A DNA stretch of 64,000 nt. It comes from Filimonas zeae. Lineage in GTDB: Bacteria; Bacteroidota; Bacteroidia; Chitinophagales; Chitinophagaceae. Shown in pieces: positions 63,154-64,000 of the stretch (position 1 is its first letter; each line of letters begins with the position of its first letter). Both the position numbers and the translations under genes were made by a program. Below the pieces are notes generated by a model, which did no database searches, was not told where the DNA came from, and saw nothing but the letters and a program-made list of their open reading frames with translations. The stretch covers positions 868,001-932,000 of the forward strand of contig NZ_BMIB01000003.1 in NCBI RefSeq assembly GCF_014641615.1, given 5' to 3'.

Positions 63154-64000
63154 ATGGCAAATAACCCCCGCGTGTTTTTGTTTCTGCTGATGCTGGGCTT
63201 TTCCCTTACCCAGGCGCAGGCAAAAAACAACGTTGCGCCGGAAGAACCCGATGGTTACCAGATTTCTATAACCCTGTCCCCGCTTAAAAACTGCTGGGTA
63301 CATCTGCACAGTTATTATGGCAAATACGCTCAGCTGATAGACTCTGCCTGGCTGGATGAAAACAGCAAGGGACTGTTTAAAGGAACTACCAAACTAACAG
63401 GCGGATTCTACTATGTTTCACCTCCTCTGAAAAACCACTCTTTTGAATTTCTGGTAGGCGATCAACAGCATTTTTCTGTGAAAGCTGATACTGCCCATCC
63501 GGAAAAGCTGGTTATTAAAGGCTCTGCGGATAACATACCCTTTTTGCAATACAACAATTATGTTCAGGAAAATACGCCGCGTTTAAAAGCATTGCAGGCG
63601 CGGTGGAAAGGGGCAACGAATGCAGCTGATTCTATCCGTTACCATTCGGAGTGGGAAAAGTTATACAAAGCGTTGTTTGATTACCGGGAAACAATTGAGC
63701 AGCAATACCCGGAATCGATGTTCACGATGTTTTTGCAAAGCTTAAAAATGCCCCAGCCTCCGCCCACACCTGTTTTGCCAGACGGCCGTAAAGATTCCCT
63801 GTTTGCTGCCCGTTACATTAAAGCCCATTACTGGGATCAGGTACCGTTGCACGATAACCGCCTTTTGCATACACCTCCCGCCTTTTTTGAAGATAAAATA
63901 GAACACTATTTCCGTTATTATGTGGTACCCGACGCCGATACCCTGATTAGTGAAGTAAACTATCTGCTGCTGGCCTCCCGTGCCGGTAAGGATATGTTTA
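63154..64000 (+). CDS. secreted TlpA/DUF5106-like protein, 5' part
   Basis: A frame open from the ATG at 63154 to the window end (282 codons, incomplete). It has a signal peptide (MANNPRVFLFLLMLGFSLTQAQA). A beta-rich DUF4369-like domain follows (GYQISITLSPLKNCWVHLHSYYGKY, split), then a helical DUF5106-like region (EDKIEHYFRYYVVPDADTLI). In homologues this is followed by a C-terminal thioredoxin domain, which would lie outside the window. It is likely a periplasmic thiol:disulfide oxidoreductase; the assignment rests on the N-terminal part only. Confidence 0.75.
   Translation, partial: MANNPRVFLFLLMLGFSLTQAQAKNNVAPEEPDGYQISITLSPLKNCWVHLHSYYGKYAQLIDSAWLDENSKGLFKGTTKLTGGFYYVSPPLKNHSFEFLVGDQQHFSVKADTAHPEKLVIKGSADNIPFLQYNNYVQENTPRLKALQARWKGATNAADSIRYHSEWEKLYKALFDYRETIEQQYPESMFTMFLQSLKMPQPPPTPVLPDGRKDSLFAARYIKAHYWDQVPLHDNRLLHTPPAFFEDKIEHYFRYYVVPDADTLISEVNYLLLASRAGKDMF

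Overview
The window looks like chromosomal DNA of a Bacteroidota bacterium of the Chitinophagaceae type. The grounds are a SusC/SusD pair driven by an ECF sigma factor and FecR anti-sigma factor, a hybrid two-component regulator with beta-propeller sensor, a protease with a type IX secretion (T9SS) C-terminal domain, TAnnTTTG promoter boxes and weak Shine-Dalgarno sequences. No rRNA, tRNA, transposase, integrase or CRISPR array was recognised.

Layout. (1) 1-6.1 kb: a repeat remnant at the left edge, then small scattered genes (hypothetical protein, isoprenylcysteine methyltransferase-like membrane protein, TTHB210-like lipoprotein, cytochrome c, isochorismatase-like hydrolase, a GH16 protein with an altered active site, a cupin). 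(2) 6.2-10 kb: a beta-propeller histidine kinase with its LuxR-type response regulator. (3) 10-13 kb: a secreted small protein, a GNAT acetyltransferase, a UGT-like glycosyltransferase and a 67-residue protein. (4) 13.2-21.2 kb: ECF sigma, FecR, SusC, SusD and a TlpA-like thioredoxin in transcription order, a TonB-dependent uptake locus. (5) 21.3-25.5 kb: aldo/keto reductase, an A/T-richer two-gene insertion (AlbA-type ATP-binding protein plus ParA ATPase) and a secreted NTF2-like protein.

(6) 25.6-44.8 kb is the most striking part: eight tightly packed minus-strand genes, apparently one operon of about 19 kb. In transcription order they encode a type-3 copper tyrosinase with all six copper-ligand histidines, a HEAT-repeat protein, a fusion of a helical-repeat domain with a Sco-like copper-chaperone domain and a CxxC membrane domain, a PKD-like protein, and four large proteins (1136, 1129, 1870 and 624 residues) without recognised function. 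The first of the four resembles the DUF6603 family. I propose a copper-dependent oxidation system with its own copper delivery and a large extracytoplasmic or envelope assembly; this is inference. Its upstream region is a 1.28-kb intergenic stretch with a perfect inverted repeat and about 6.5 copies of a 65-bp hairpin repeat.

(7) 46.1-62 kb: a hemicellulose/pentose locus. Three LacI-family regulators and a one-protein hybrid two-component system surround a GH43 glycosidase, a T9SS serine protease and a GH30 lipoprotein. They are followed by a transaldolase and a split transketolase, which carry out the non-oxidative pentose phosphate reactions on released pentoses. (8) 62-64 kb: a small hypothetical protein, an RRM RNA-binding protein and the 5' part of a secreted TlpA/DUF5106-like protein that runs off the right edge.
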